A stretch of DNA of 64,000 nt from Pseudomonadota bacterium (GTDB taxonomy: Bacteria; Pseudomonadota; Gammaproteobacteria; Steroidobacterales; Steroidobacteraceae). The stretch is from NCBI GenBank assembly GCA_016703895.1, contig JADJBE010000026.1, positions 431,086-495,085 on the forward strand, in the 5' to 3' direction. The notes under the pieces were generated by a model. The model worked only from the letters and a program-made list of their open reading frames with translations. It had not been told where the DNA came from and made no database searches. Of the stretch, positions 1 to 8,204 are shown piece after piece. The translations under genes and the position numbers were made by a program. Numbering within the stretch: position 1 is the stretch's first letter; each line of letters begins with the position of its first letter.

Positions 1-1691
1 AGTTGTGGGTCCTGTGTGCGGGGCGCTGCCTCGGCGAGCGCCTCGAGCACTGCACGGGAGTTGCGGACTGGGACACGCTCCGCCAACAAGCCCTGCATGA
101 CCCGCACCACGACTGCCAGCGACAAGACCTTTGGCACCAACTCTTCGACCAGCTTTGGCGCCGTCTTGGCGAGCGCCTTCAGCAACTGTTCCGCTTCGTC
201 ATGACCAAACAACTCATGCGCGTGGGTCTGCATGAGATTGGAAAGATGTGTCGCCACCACGGTACTCGCATCGACCACCGTATAGCCCAATGACTGCGCG
301 TGCTCACGCAGCGCCGCATCGATCCATACCGCATCCATACCGAAAGCGGGATCGCGGGTAGCAATTCCCTGCAGCGTACCGAGTACTCGACCTGGGTTGA
401 TCGCCAGCTCGCGCTCGGGATAGACCACACCCTCGCCGATCGGCACGCCTGCCAGGTTGATGCGATAGGCGTTGGGGCCGAGCTCGAGATTGTCGCGGAT
501 GTGAACCGCCTGCACGAGGAAGCCCAGGTCCTGCGACAGCTTGCGACGTACACCACGAATCCGCGCCAACAGGTCGCCGCCCTGATTGCGGTCGACGAGC
601 GGTACGAGTCGATAGCCAACTTCCAGCGCCAACGGATCGACCGGACGGACATCGTCCCAGGACAGTTCTTTGGTCTCGGAGGCCGCAGGAGCCACTTCCG
701 GCTCAGGCGCGAGCTCCACAACGACCTCGGATCTACGCTTTACTAACCACCAAGCTCCCAGCCCACACACCATCGCCATAGTGAGAAATGCGACGTTCGG
801 CATACCGGGAATCATGCCCAGCACGCCAAGCACCGTGGCCGCGATGGCCAGTGGCCTGACTTGCCCAAACAACTGTCGTGCCAGCTCGCCGCCCATGTCC
901 TGCTCGCGAGACAGCCGAGTCACCAGAATGGCGACCGCGACAGACAACAGCAGTCCCGGGATCTGTGCGACGAGTCCATCGCCGATCGTCAGCAGCGTAT
1001 AGGTGCGCATGGCCTCACCAAACGGTAGATCATGCATGCCGGTGCCGATCGAGAGCCCACCGATCAGGTTGATCAACAGAACGAGAATGCCGGCGATCGC
1101 ATCGCCGCGAACGAATTTGCTGGCACCGTCCATGGAACCGTAGAAGTCAGCCTCTGCTCGCACTTCGGCGCGACGAACACGGGCTTCGTCCTGGGTGATG
1201 ACACCAGCGCCGACGTCGGCATCGATTGCCATCTGCTTGCCCGGCATGGCATCCAACGTGAAGCGTGCGCTCACCTCCGAGACGCGCCCCGCGCCCTTCG
1301 TCACGACCACGAAATTGATGATCGTGAGAATGATGAAGACGACTGCGCCGACGGCATAGTTACCACCGATCACGAACTCACCAAACGACGCGATTACGTG
1401 ACCCGCCGCGTCCGAGCCTTCATGGCCGCGCAACAGCACCACTCGCGTAGATGCCACGTTCAGCGCCAGGCGGAGTAGCGTCACGAGCAGCAGCACCGTC
1501 GGAAAGATCGCGTAGTCGAGCGGACGCTTGACGTTGAATACGGAGACAACTATGACTAGCGATAACGCGATGTTGAATGTGAACAACGCATCCAGTGCAA
1601 ACGCAGGCAACGGCACGATCATCATTGCCAGAATGCCGAGCAATGCAATCGGTGCACCAACGCCCGTTCCTAACAGCTTGACCAGAGTCAT
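1..1691 (-). CDS. flhA: FlhA, flagellar type III export gate (3' end beyond window)
   Basis: FlhA forms the nonameric inner-membrane export gate that couples proton flow to flagellar protein export and docks chaperone-substrate complexes. The ATG at 1689-1691 overlaps the flhB stop, and the frame stays open to the window edge, giving about 563 codons. The N-terminal ~310 residues are strongly hydrophobic with several membrane helices and contain the FHIPEP-family stretch FVRGDAIAGILVLL. After a short charged linker, the cytosolic domain (EVGYRLVPLVD onward) begins. Roughly the last 130 residues of a normal ~690-residue FlhA lie outside the window. It is the last visible gene of the fliL-to-flhA operon, translationally coupled to flhB. 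Confidence 0.97.
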   Translation of the reverse strand, partial: MTLVKLLGTGVGAPIALLGILAMMIVPLPAFALDALFTFNIALSLVIVVSVFNVKRPLDYAIFPTVLLLVTLLRLALNVASTRVVLLRGHEGSDAAGHVIASFGEFVIGGNYAVGAVVFIILTIINFVVVTKGAGRVSEVSARFTLDAMPGKQMAIDADVGAGVITQDEARVRRAEVRAEADFYGSMDGASKFVRGDAIAGILVLLINLIGGLSIGTGMHDLPFGEAMRTYTLLTIGDGLVAQIPGLLLSVAVAILVTRLSREQDMGGELARQLFGQVRPLAIAATVLGVLGMIPGMPNVAFLTMAMVCGLGAWWLVKRRSEVVVELAPEPEVAPAASETKELSWDDVRPVDPLALEVGYRLVPLVDRNQGGDLLARIRGVRRKLSQDLGFLVQAVHIRDNLELGPNAYRINLAGVPIGEGVVYPERELAINPGRVLGTLQGIATRDPAFGMDAVWIDAALREHAQSLGYTVVDASTVVATHLSNLMQTHAHELFGHDEAEQLLKALAKTAPKLVEELVPKVLSLAVVVRVMQGLLAERVPVRNSRAVLEALAEAAPRTQDPQ

Positions 1692-2791
1692 GACAACACC
1701 GGCGGACTGGGTGGCGCAGCGCCCGTATCACGAGCGGCTCGCAACTGATACACATAGGTAAGGACTTGCGCGACGACGACGTAGAGTTCTGCCGGGACCT
1801 CGTGGCCGATATCGACCGAGCCATGCAGCGCGCGGGCCAATGGTGGTGCCTCAACCAGCGGCACTTCGTGTTCAGTCGCAATCTCACGAATCCGAGCTGC
1901 GACCAAGTCGGCGCCCTTGGCCACGACAATCGGCGCTCGCATCTTGCTATCGTCATAGCGTAGAGCAACCGCGAAATGGGTCGGGTTGGTGACGACGACA
2001 TCTGCCAGCGGCACATCCTGCATCATGCGGTTGCGCGCCATCGCTTGTTGCAAACTACGGATTCGTCCCTTGATCTCCGGCGAGCCTTCCGACTCCTTCA
2101 TCTCGCGACGGATTTCGTCGCGCGACATTTTCAAGTCATCCGCGTGGCGCCACAGCTGATACGGCACGTCAATAGCGGCGATAACCACCAGCGCACAGAC
2201 GAGCGCCAGTAGCGCCTCGGCACAGAGCGCCCCCGCTGCGACGATTCCCTGCGACGTCGCAATGCTGCCCAACGACAGGAGCTGCGCCGCATCGCGGCGT
2301 AACACGACATAGGCAATCAACCCGACCAACGAGAACTTGGCGATGCCCTTGACCAGCTCGACCAGAGTGCGGGTCGAGAACATACGCCCGATGCCGGCCA
2401 CCGGATCGAGTCGCTCAAATTTTGGCGTCAAAGCCTCGGCGGAAAAATTCCAGCCGCCAGTGAGCAGCGGACTCAGCAACGCGGCCACAATCGTCGCGGC
2501 GAATATCGGCGCGATCGCCCACAGCGCAACCGTGAACTCGCGCGCCAGTATCGGAATCAAGCGGTCCGGATCCGTGACTTCTGCGCCGCGGACCGATAGG
2601 CCATCGCGCATCATGTCGGCCAAGCCACCACCCAAGGAATCACCCAAGACATACAGCATGGCTGCAGCCGTGATCATGACGCCCGCGCTCGACAAGTCGA
2701 CCGAGCGTGGCACTTGGCCCTTCTTGCGCGCCTCTTCCAGGCGCTTGGGTGTCGGGCGTTCAGTACGTTCCTGACCATCTTTCTCTGCCAC
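1688..2791 (-). CDS. flhB: FlhB, flagellar export substrate-specificity switch
   Basis: FlhB is an inner-membrane export component that switches the apparatus from rod/hook to filament substrates after self-cleavage. The 367-residue product has the usual basic N-terminus (ERTERPTPKRLEEARKKG), four membrane segments between about residues 33 and 215, and a cytosolic domain with the autocleavage motif NPTH at residues 269-272. The start is GTG at 2789-2791, three bases after the fliR stop. Length and motifs are normal. The product should work together with FliK, which is encoded upstream in the same cluster. Confidence 0.97.
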   Translation of the reverse strand: MAEKDGQERTERPTPKRLEEARKKGQVPRSVDLSSAGVMITAAAMLYVLGDSLGGGLADMMRDGLSVRGAEVTDPDRLIPILAREFTVALWAIAPIFAATIVAALLSPLLTGGWNFSAEALTPKFERLDPVAGIGRMFSTRTLVELVKGIAKFSLVGLIAYVVLRRDAAQLLSLGSIATSQGIVAAGALCAEALLALVCALVVIAAIDVPYQLWRHADDLKMSRDEIRREMKESEGSPEIKGRIRSLQQAMARNRMMQDVPLADVVVTNPTHFAVALRYDDSKMRAPIVVAKGADLVAARIREIATEHEVPLVEAPPLARALHGSVDIGHEVPAELYVVVAQVLTYVYQLRAARDTGAAPPSPPVLS

Positions 2792-2794
2792 GTC

Positions 2795-3577
2795 TCAAGC
2801 TCCAGGTAGCTGCGAAAGCTCGCGCAGAAAGACGAATGCTTTGCCTAACAGCTCGATGAAACTATCCTGCATCTGTGGCAACCCAACCAACAAGATGATC
2901 AGGCCCAGCACCAACGAGACGGGGAAGCCAACGGCGAATAGGTTGAACGACGGTGCGGCGCGACTCATCACGCCGAACGACAGATTGACGATCAGCAGTG
3001 CAGTGACTCCGGGCAAAGCAACCGTAACAGCGCCGGCGAACAACGTGCTGCCCCAGGCCACCAGACCCCAGAGACTGTCACGGCCAATCCCGGTCGCGCC
3101 CAGCGGCAGCGTCTGAAAGCCTTGCACCAGTATTTCGATCAGTGCGAGGTGTCCGCCGAGCGCCAGAAAGGTCATGGTGACCAACAGCGTGTAGAACTGA
3201 CCAATGGCAGGCGTGCCGCTGCCGCGCAGCGGATCCTGGTTCATGGCGAACGACAAACCCATGCTGTTAGCGATCACTTGACCACCGAGCGTGAGTGCGT
3301 CGAACACGAGTTGCAGTGCGAAGCCGAGCGACAGCCCGATCAACAGCTGTTGTGCAGTAATGGCGATGCCGTCCGCACTGAACGGCGACACGGCTGGCAC
3401 TTGAATCAGTGGCGCTACCAACAGCGCGATCGCCAGTGCCAGTACGATCCGCACTCGCGCCGGAACGTAGCGGGCAGCAAATACGGGCGCGATCATGAAG
3501 CAGGCACCGATGCGCACGAACGGCCAGAACACCTGTGCTAGCCAGAGTTCGAGTTGACCCGCTTGTATCTGTAGCAC
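2795..3577 (-). CDS. fliR: FliR, flagellar export channel protein
   Basis: FliR is part of the FliP5-FliQ4-FliR1 helical export channel in the MS-ring patch. The 260-residue protein is almost wholly hydrophobic with about six membrane segments, and carries family stretches such as VRIVLALAIALLVAP and SLGFALQLVFDALTLGGQ. Translation probably starts at GTG 3575-3577; an ATG is not available nearby. It sits between fliQ and flhB in canonical order, with 12-base and 3-base gaps that imply co-transcription. Confidence 0.96.
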   Translation of the reverse strand: MLQIQAGQLELWLAQVFWPFVRIGACFMIAPVFAARYVPARVRIVLALAIALLVAPLIQVPAVSPFSADGIAITAQQLLIGLSLGFALQLVFDALTLGGQVIANSMGLSFAMNQDPLRGSGTPAIGQFYTLLVTMTFLALGGHLALIEILVQGFQTLPLGATGIGRDSLWGLVAWGSTLFAGAVTVALPGVTALLIVNLSFGVMSRAAPSFNLFAVGFPVSLVLGLIILLVGLPQMQDSFIELLGKAFVFLRELSQLPGA

Positions 3578-3589
3578 CGTACACCAGCC

Positions 3590-3859
3590 TCAATTGATGA
3601 AACCGGGAATCGACTGGATCAGCTCACGGGTGTAGCTGATCATCTGGCGCAGCATCCAGGGACCCGCTAGCAACACGACGGCAGCCATCGCCATCAGCTT
3701 GGGAATGAATGACAACGTCATCTCGTTGATCTGCGTCGCGGCCTGGAAAAGACCGACCAGCAGACCAACCGCCAACGCCACCAATAGCAATGGTGCCGCG
3801 AGCATGATGGTCATCTCGAGCGCATGGCGGCCAATATTGAGTACCGTCTCAGGCGTCAT
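3590..3859 (-). CDS. fliQ: FliQ, flagellar export channel protein
   Basis: This 89-residue protein has two membrane hairpin helices, the standard size and topology of FliQ, which packs around FliP and FliR in the export channel. Family features visible are MTPETVLNIGRHALEM at the N-terminus, then FQAATQINEMTLSFIPKL in the loop between the helices. The ATG at 3857-3859 overlaps the fliP stop by four bases (ATGA-type coupling), so it is translated with fliP. Confidence 0.97.
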   Translation of the reverse strand: MTPETVLNIGRHALEMTIMLAAPLLLVALAVGLLVGLFQAATQINEMTLSFIPKLMAMAAVVLLAGPWMLRQMISYTRELIQSIPGFIN

Positions 3860-4614
3860 CTGAAGAAGCTCTCGGCAATCGTTCCCATGACTAACGACCA
3901 GCCGTCTATCAGTACGAATAGCATGATTTTGAACGGCAACGAGATCAGCACCGGTGACAACATCATCATGCCCATCGACATCAGGACACTAGCGACGACG
4001 AGGTCGATGATCACGAACGGAATGAACAACAGAAAGCCGATGAGAAACGCGGTCTTCAACTCGCTAGTCGCGAACGCCGGCACCAGAATGCTGAGCGGTA
4101 CGTCCTCTGGCTTATCGAAGCCGGGCGAACCCGCGATCCGCACGAATGTCGCAATATCTTGTTCACGAGTCTGCTCCAGCATGAATTGTTTCAGCGGGCC
4201 GACTGCCAGCTGCAGGGCGTCAGTCGTTTCGACCGTCCCAGCCATGTATGGCTGAACCGCTTCCACGTTGATGCGATCGAAGACTGGCGCCATGACGAAC
4301 AGCGTCAGAAACAGGGCGAGCCCCAAGAGAACCTGATTGGGCGGTGTCTGACCTGCACCGATTGCTTGTCTGAGAATCGCCAGGACAATGACGATGCGTG
4401 TGAACGCGGTCATCATCAGCAGAATCGACGGCAGCAACGTCAGTGCCGTCATTAGAATCAGCACTTGAATCGTCAACGAATAGGTTTGCGCACCACCAGC
4501 GCCGGTTTCGATAGTGATCGCTGGCAGGCCTGGCGCCGCCATTGCCCAACCCGCTGGCGCAAGCAACGCCGCCAGTGTGACCATCGTAGTCATTAGTCGG
4601 TTGGTGTACCTCAT
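3856..4614 (-). CDS. fliP: FliP, flagellar export channel protein
   Basis: FliP forms the pentameric core of the flagellar export channel. The 252-residue product has a cleavable N-terminal signal peptide (about residues 1-26, ending AGWAMA-AP). Four further membrane segments and the family motifs MTAFTRIVIVLAILRQA and TPPNQVLLGLALFLTLFVM follow. The start at 4612-4614 overlaps the fliO stop, and the 3' end overlaps fliQ, so fliO-fliP-fliQ are translationally coupled. Length is normal for the family. Confidence 0.97.
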   Translation of the reverse strand: MRYTNRLMTTMVTLAALLAPAGWAMAAPGLPAITIETGAGGAQTYSLTIQVLILMTALTLLPSILLMMTAFTRIVIVLAILRQAIGAGQTPPNQVLLGLALFLTLFVMAPVFDRINVEAVQPYMAGTVETTDALQLAVGPLKQFMLEQTREQDIATFVRIAGSPGFDKPEDVPLSILVPAFATSELKTAFLIGFLLFIPFVIIDLVVASVLMSMGMMMLSPVLISLPFKIMLFVLIDGWSLVMGTIAESFFR

Positions 4615-5084
4615 CGGCCCAACCCCCGGCGCAGCAACTGCGCGAATGTGGGTGGCTTGCGAAGCTGAGATGGGGCTGTCGCTTGCTCACCGTCAGCGGC
4701 AGTGTCGAGCAAGTCTTCGCTACTAAGCGTATGCAATGTACACACCTGCCCTGGTGCCACGCCGACTAACAAGGTAGTACTACCCACTCGCAGCAGGACG
4801 GCGCGCTCTTTGACGCCAAGCGGTATGTCTTCAAGTATCTCGACTCGCTGCGTACCGCGAGTCCCGAGGCTGCGTGCACGTCTCGCGAGCCAAGCGATCG
4901 CAAAGATCGCCGCGAGCACCACCAGTAGAGAGATGGTGACTTCGAGTAGGCTACCGGTACCGACTGGCGCAGCGTTCTGCATGTTCGGCGCCGCGAATTT
5001 TCGTTCGGAGCCCGACGCGCAGACGCTGGCAGCGCACAAGATTCCGACCGAGACAAGAGTCCGGATTGAACGGGCAATGAACAT
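4611..5084 (-). CDS. fliO: FliO, flagellar export assembly factor
   Basis: FliO is a small membrane protein that helps FliP oligomerise. This 157-residue product has an N-terminal hydrophobic segment that may act as a signal, one clear membrane helix near residues 48-66 (VTISLLVVLAAIFAIAWLARRA), and a cytosolic part with the FliO-type stretch VEILEDIPLGVKERAVLLRVG. It lies directly between fliN and fliP and overlaps fliP by four bases. Sequence conservation in FliO is weak, so the call rests on the short conserved stretch, topology and position. Confidence 0.93.
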   Translation of the reverse strand: MFIARSIRTLVSVGILCAASVCASGSERKFAAPNMQNAAPVGTGSLLEVTISLLVVLAAIFAIAWLARRARSLGTRGTQRVEILEDIPLGVKERAVLLRVGSTTLLVGVAPGQVCTLHTLSSEDLLDTAADGEQATAPSQLRKPPTFAQLLRRGLGR

Positions 5085-5105
5085 GGTGTTTGGTGATCTG
5101 GGCGA

Positions 5106-5450
5106 CTACTTGAGCTTACGAATGCGCTCAGCGGGACTGACGACGTCGGTAATTCGGATACCGAACTTCTCGTTGACCACCACCACCTCACCGTGTGCGA
5201 CCAGTGTGCCGTTGACGAACACGTCGAGTGCTTCACCGGCGGCACGGTCGAATTCCACGACAGAACCTTGATTGAGCTGCAATAGGCTGCGGATCGGTAT
5301 ACGTGTGCGGCCCACTTCCATGGACAAGGTCACGGGAACATCGAGGATCACCTCGAGATTCACATCGGGTGAGCCTTCCTTGGCGACTGGTCCTGCCTGA
5401 ATGTTTTCAAACTCGGCGCGTTCTGCTGTCTCTGCCGCTTTGGAGTTCAT
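5106..5450 (-). CDS. fliN: FliN, flagellar switch/C-ring protein
   Basis: FliN forms the bottom of the C-ring and helps dock the export ATPase complex. The 114-residue product ends in a SpoA (surface presentation of antigens) domain, residues about 35-110, with VILDVPVTLSMEVGRTRIPI and GTLVAHGEVVVVNEKFGIRI. The start is ATG at 5448-5450. Only 11 bases separate it from the upstream fliL stop, so the fliM gene normally found between them is missing. FliN therefore stands here without its direct partner. Confidence 0.96.
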   Translation of the reverse strand: MNSKAAETAERAEFENIQAGPVAKEGSPDVNLEVILDVPVTLSMEVGRTRIPIRSLLQLNQGSVVEFDRAAGEALDVFVNGTLVAHGEVVVVNEKFGIRITDVVSPAERIRKLK

Positions 5451-5461
5451 GACGCGGCTCC

Positions 5462-5950
5462 CTATTGCATCACGAAGCTGGTGAAGTACAGCGCTTCGAC
5501 TTTCTCGGCCTCACCGCCCACACCTTTGACGATGGCGCGTACCGCTTCGAGGCATTTGTCTCGCAGCTTCTCTTTGCCTTCACGGCTGCGCAGGTCGCTT
5601 GCACTCTCAGCACCGAGCATCATCAGCAGATCATTGCGGATCTGGGGGTCGTGTTCTTTCAGCAGTTCCTCAACGACCGGGTCGCGAGTCATTAGCTGGA
5701 CGGCAACCTGCAAAAACTTCGCACCGTCCTCGCCTTGAAAATTGACGACGAAGGGTGGGTCCAGGGCGAGATACTTTGCCGGCGCTGGTGGCTCGACTTT
5801 CGGCTCATCATGAGCTTGGTCGCCACGCGTGAGAAAGTAGCCAGCAACTCCACCGCCAATAACTAGCGCGGCGACGATACCGATCAACAGGCCACGCTTG
5901 GATTTCGACTTGAGTTCTGCAGCTGGTGCTGCGGCGGCGGCTTCGGACAT
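5462..5950 (-). CDS. fliL: FliL, flagellar basal-body/stator-associated protein
   Basis: FliL is a single-span inner-membrane protein that associates with stators and supports torque. The 162-residue product has a basic cytoplasmic leader, a membrane helix near residues 19-38 (GLLIGIVAALVIGGGVAGYF), and a periplasmic domain with YLALDPPFVVNFQGEDGAKFLQ and the family C-terminus VEALYFTSFVMQ. The ATG at 5948-5950 follows a purine-rich GAGGATCTCCC leader. It is the first gene after a good sigma-54 site at 5995-6010 and probably heads the fliL-fliN-fliO-fliP-fliQ-fliR-flhB-flhA transcript. Confidence 0.96.
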   Translation of the reverse strand: MSEAAAAAPAAELKSKSKRGLLIGIVAALVIGGGVAGYFLTRGDQAHDEPKVEPPAPAKYLALDPPFVVNFQGEDGAKFLQVAVQLMTRDPVVEELLKEHDPQIRNDLLMMLGAESASDLRSREGKEKLRDKCLEAVRAIVKGVGGEAEKVEALYFTSFVMQ

Positions 5951-5994
5951 GGGAGATCCTCTTACTGAGTTGCAGTTGTCGTCAGAGGATCATC

Positions 5995-6010
5995 TGCAAC
6001 ACTCATGCCA
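5995..6010 (-). promoter_or_regulatory. Sigma-54 promoter of the fliL operon
   Basis: On the minus strand the sequence reads TGGCAT-GAGTG-TTGCA, matching the RpoN consensus TGGCAC-N5-TTGCW at all but one base, with exact GG-N10-GC spacing. It lies 45 bases upstream of the fliL start in a 137-base gap between fliK and fliL that has no other gene. This fits enhancer-dependent control of the export operon by the FleQ/FleR-type activators encoded nearby. Confidence 0.85.
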
Positions 6011-6087
6011 TGCTGTAACCGTGATGCAGCGCACATTGATCAGTGGCGCACGTCGGCCGACGTCGGATTTCTGACGACCGTGGCTGC

Positions 6088-7713
6088 TCAGGCGTACAAG
6101 TCGAGCAGCGGCCGATTGAGCGGATCTCGCGAGTCAGTCTCCGCTACCCCGCGCTCGCTTCTCGCGTGCTGATCGAGCGAAGTCGGTGTCGGGCTGGGCG
6201 TGTATTGAGGCGTCTGCTGACTACCCGACTGGCGCTGGGAATCTGCGAATACGGCTGAATCAGCCAGCGCCAGGCCCTGCGCGGCCAACATCTCACGTAA
6301 ACGCGGCATGGCCTGCTCGAGCGCCGCACGAGCATCGGCATGCGGCGCGACGAACGTAACGGTCGCATCACTCTCGCGCACGCTGATGCGGACCTCGACT
6401 GGCCCAAGTTCCTCCGGATTCAAAGAAAGCGTCGCGGTCTGTGTCGCCGAGCGGACCAGCAGGGTCACGCGGCTTGCAAGTTCATCCGCCCATTGAGTTG
6501 AAGTAACTGGGTGGAGCAGGCTCACCGTTGCGTGCCGCAAATTATTTTGCGTCGGACGATCCGTTACCGTCGCTAGCAGCGAAGTCGATTGTTTTTCATC
6601 GATTTGGCTATCGATCAAGGTAGCCGCCAAGTCAAGCTCCCGCTTGAGCGTGTCCTGAGTAATTGCCTTACTGCGCGGCTCCACCTCCGGCAGTGACTCG
6701 CCTCTTGCTGTTGGCTTAGCGCTGCTCAAAGGCGCTACGGGCACAAACTTTGGTGGCTCGCTAGCTACCTGGCCGGGCGACAGTCTCTTTGCAGGAGCGT
6801 TGATTGGGCCGCCTGCCGGAACCGCAGGTGGCCCAGTGACACCGCTAGCTTGGAGCACCACTGGATCTGGTCGCATCGCGACCGGTGCCACACGACTCGG
6901 TTCATATGGCCTCACCAGCGGCTCAGACGACCGAGACTCTGCTGTCGGAATTGGCGGCTGCGGCGACCGAGCCTCCGTCAACAAGACTCCATCGCGTAAC
7001 AAAGATACAACGGTCGGTGAGCTCGGCAACGGGCCGTCCGTGACGACACTCCGTGGCAAGCCGCCTGTAGACGGCTCAGGCAACGCTATCTCCAGTGGCA
7101 TTGTCGCTGGCAACGGTGCAGCAGGTAGTGTCGCCGCTGGTGGTGCCACTGCGGGCAACGTCGCTGCGGGCAACGGCGCTGCGGGCAACGCTACTGCTGG
7201 CAACGCCAATACAGGCAACGCCAATACAGGCAACGCCAATGCAGAAATCGCTGCTGGCATGGACGCTGGCGACGGCAGGACGGCGCTGTCCCGCGCAGCG
7301 GCATCACGCACAGGTTGTAAGCGCAGCTCCGCGGCAATGGTAGCGCCGGCTGGATGCGCCGGCGCCTCGCTGATATCGGCCTGCTGCACACCGATCGGCT
7401 TGAGATTCACCGCGAGACTAACAGGTGACGCTTGCGCTGGTTGCGAGCCCGTGACATGGGCCAATAGCTCAAGCCAACCATCACGCGCCGAATCCGATTC
7501 CTTATTGTCTGGCGGCTCTGCCGCACTGAGCTCTTCGTCTAATTGGATAGCGGCTTCCGGTAACGGCAAGCTCGATGGTGCTAACAGCTCGAAGAACGTC
7601 GGCGTGCGATCGCCCGCCAGCAACGCGGCTTCCAGCGACGTCGAAGTCGACGGTACGGCCGCACGGCCGCTCTCAAGTAGCGCGGCAGTCTGGACCAAAC
7701 CGTTCGCGTTCAT
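6088..7713 (-). CDS. fliK: FliK, flagellar hook-length control protein
   Basis: FliK is the secreted molecular ruler that measures hook length and triggers the FlhB switch. The 541-residue protein has a long, low-complexity, Pro/Ala-rich N-terminal part and a compact C-terminal domain (about residues 405-500) with the conserved stretch LNPEELGPVEVRISV, normally the part that contacts FlhB. Residues about 158-203 are a run of imperfect five-residue repeats of the LPAxA type encoded by 15-bp DNA repeats (7106-7240). The start overlaps the fliJ stop by four bases. Only the C-terminal domain is conserved enough for recognition by sequence. Confidence 0.95.
   Translation of the reverse strand: MNANGLVQTAALLESGRAAVPSTSTSLEAALLAGDRTPTFFELLAPSSLPLPEAAIQLDEELSAAEPPDNKESDSARDGWLELLAHVTGSQPAQASPVSLAVNLKPIGVQQADISEAPAHPAGATIAAELRLQPVRDAAARDSAVLPSPASMPAAISALALPVLALPVLALPAVALPAAPLPAATLPAVAPPAATLPAAPLPATMPLEIALPEPSTGGLPRSVVTDGPLPSSPTVVSLLRDGVLLTEARSPQPPIPTAESRSSEPLVRPYEPSRVAPVAMRPDPVVLQASGVTGPPAVPAGGPINAPAKRLSPGQVASEPPKFVPVAPLSSAKPTARGESLPEVEPRSKAITQDTLKRELDLAATLIDSQIDEKQSTSLLATVTDRPTQNNLRHATVSLLHPVTSTQWADELASRVTLLVRSATQTATLSLNPEELGPVEVRISVRESDATVTFVAPHADARAALEQAMPRLREMLAAQGLALADSAVFADSQRQSGSQQTPQYTPSPTPTSLDQHARSERGVAETDSRDPLNRPLLDLYA
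7106..7240 (-). repeat. 15-bp tandem repeat array inside fliK
   Basis: Nine in-frame 15-bp units run head to tail. On the plus strand they approximate GCGGGCAACGCCACT, and the three units at 7196-7240 are nearly identical. Each unit encodes one five-residue LPAxA-like step of FliK. The unit length is a multiple of three, so gain or loss of copies would lengthen or shorten FliK without breaking its frame. Confidence 0.9.
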
Positions 7714-8204
7714 TTTGACTCTCCTGCTGCAAGTGTATCGTCGCTGCCAGACTGCGCTGCCTGCGACACCCTTCGATAGGCGGTCCGCTGCGCGCGCTCG
7801 TCACTTTCGTTTTGTTCGCGACGGTCATCAGCACGACGGTCTTCCGCCTGCCAACGATCAGCAAGCGTCTCGACAGACTTGGCACGTTGTGCTGCGTGCC
7901 GCCACTGAGCGAACTCGGCTTCGCGACGCGCACACGCCTGGGTCAGCAGCAGGCGTTGTTGCGAGATCGCCTCGCTCAACCGCGCGAGAAACACCTGAAA
8001 GTCCCGTACTTGACTGATCTCGCGGCCCGCATGCGTAGGATTCGCATAGCTCTGCTCGTAGTCGCGCCGATAGTGCGTCAGTTCATCGAGCCGCACCTGG
8101 CAGGCCTGCACCTGGCGCTCCGCGTCCCCCAATGCTTCCGCGCGGTCGCGCTCTGCGTGGAGAGTTGCACGTTGTACCAACTGCATGCGCTGGACACGCT
8201 TCAT
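7710..8204 (-). CDS. fliJ: FliJ, flagellar export stalk/chaperone-escort protein
   Basis: FliJ is the coiled-coil stalk inserted in the FliI ATPase ring and contacts FlhA. The 164-residue product is rich in Arg, Glu, Gln and Ala and is predicted to be almost entirely helical, with two long heptad-rich stretches around residues 10-60 and 70-135. Size and composition fit FliJ. It overlaps fliI and fliK by four bases each, so the call rests on position, length and coiled-coil character more than on residue motifs. Confidence 0.92.
   Translation of the reverse strand: MKRVQRMQLVQRATLHAERDRAEALGDAERQVQACQVRLDELTHYRRDYEQSYANPTHAGREISQVRDFQVFLARLSEAISQQRLLLTQACARREAEFAQWRHAAQRAKSVETLADRWQAEDRRADDRREQNESDERAQRTAYRRVSQAAQSGSDDTLAAGESK

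Noticed and set aside
6800..8017. 405-residue plus-strand open frame opposite fliK and fliJ
   Set aside because: It is rich in Gly, Thr and Ser, mirrors the 15-bp repeats of fliK, has no domain, and lies fully antisense to two recognised genes.
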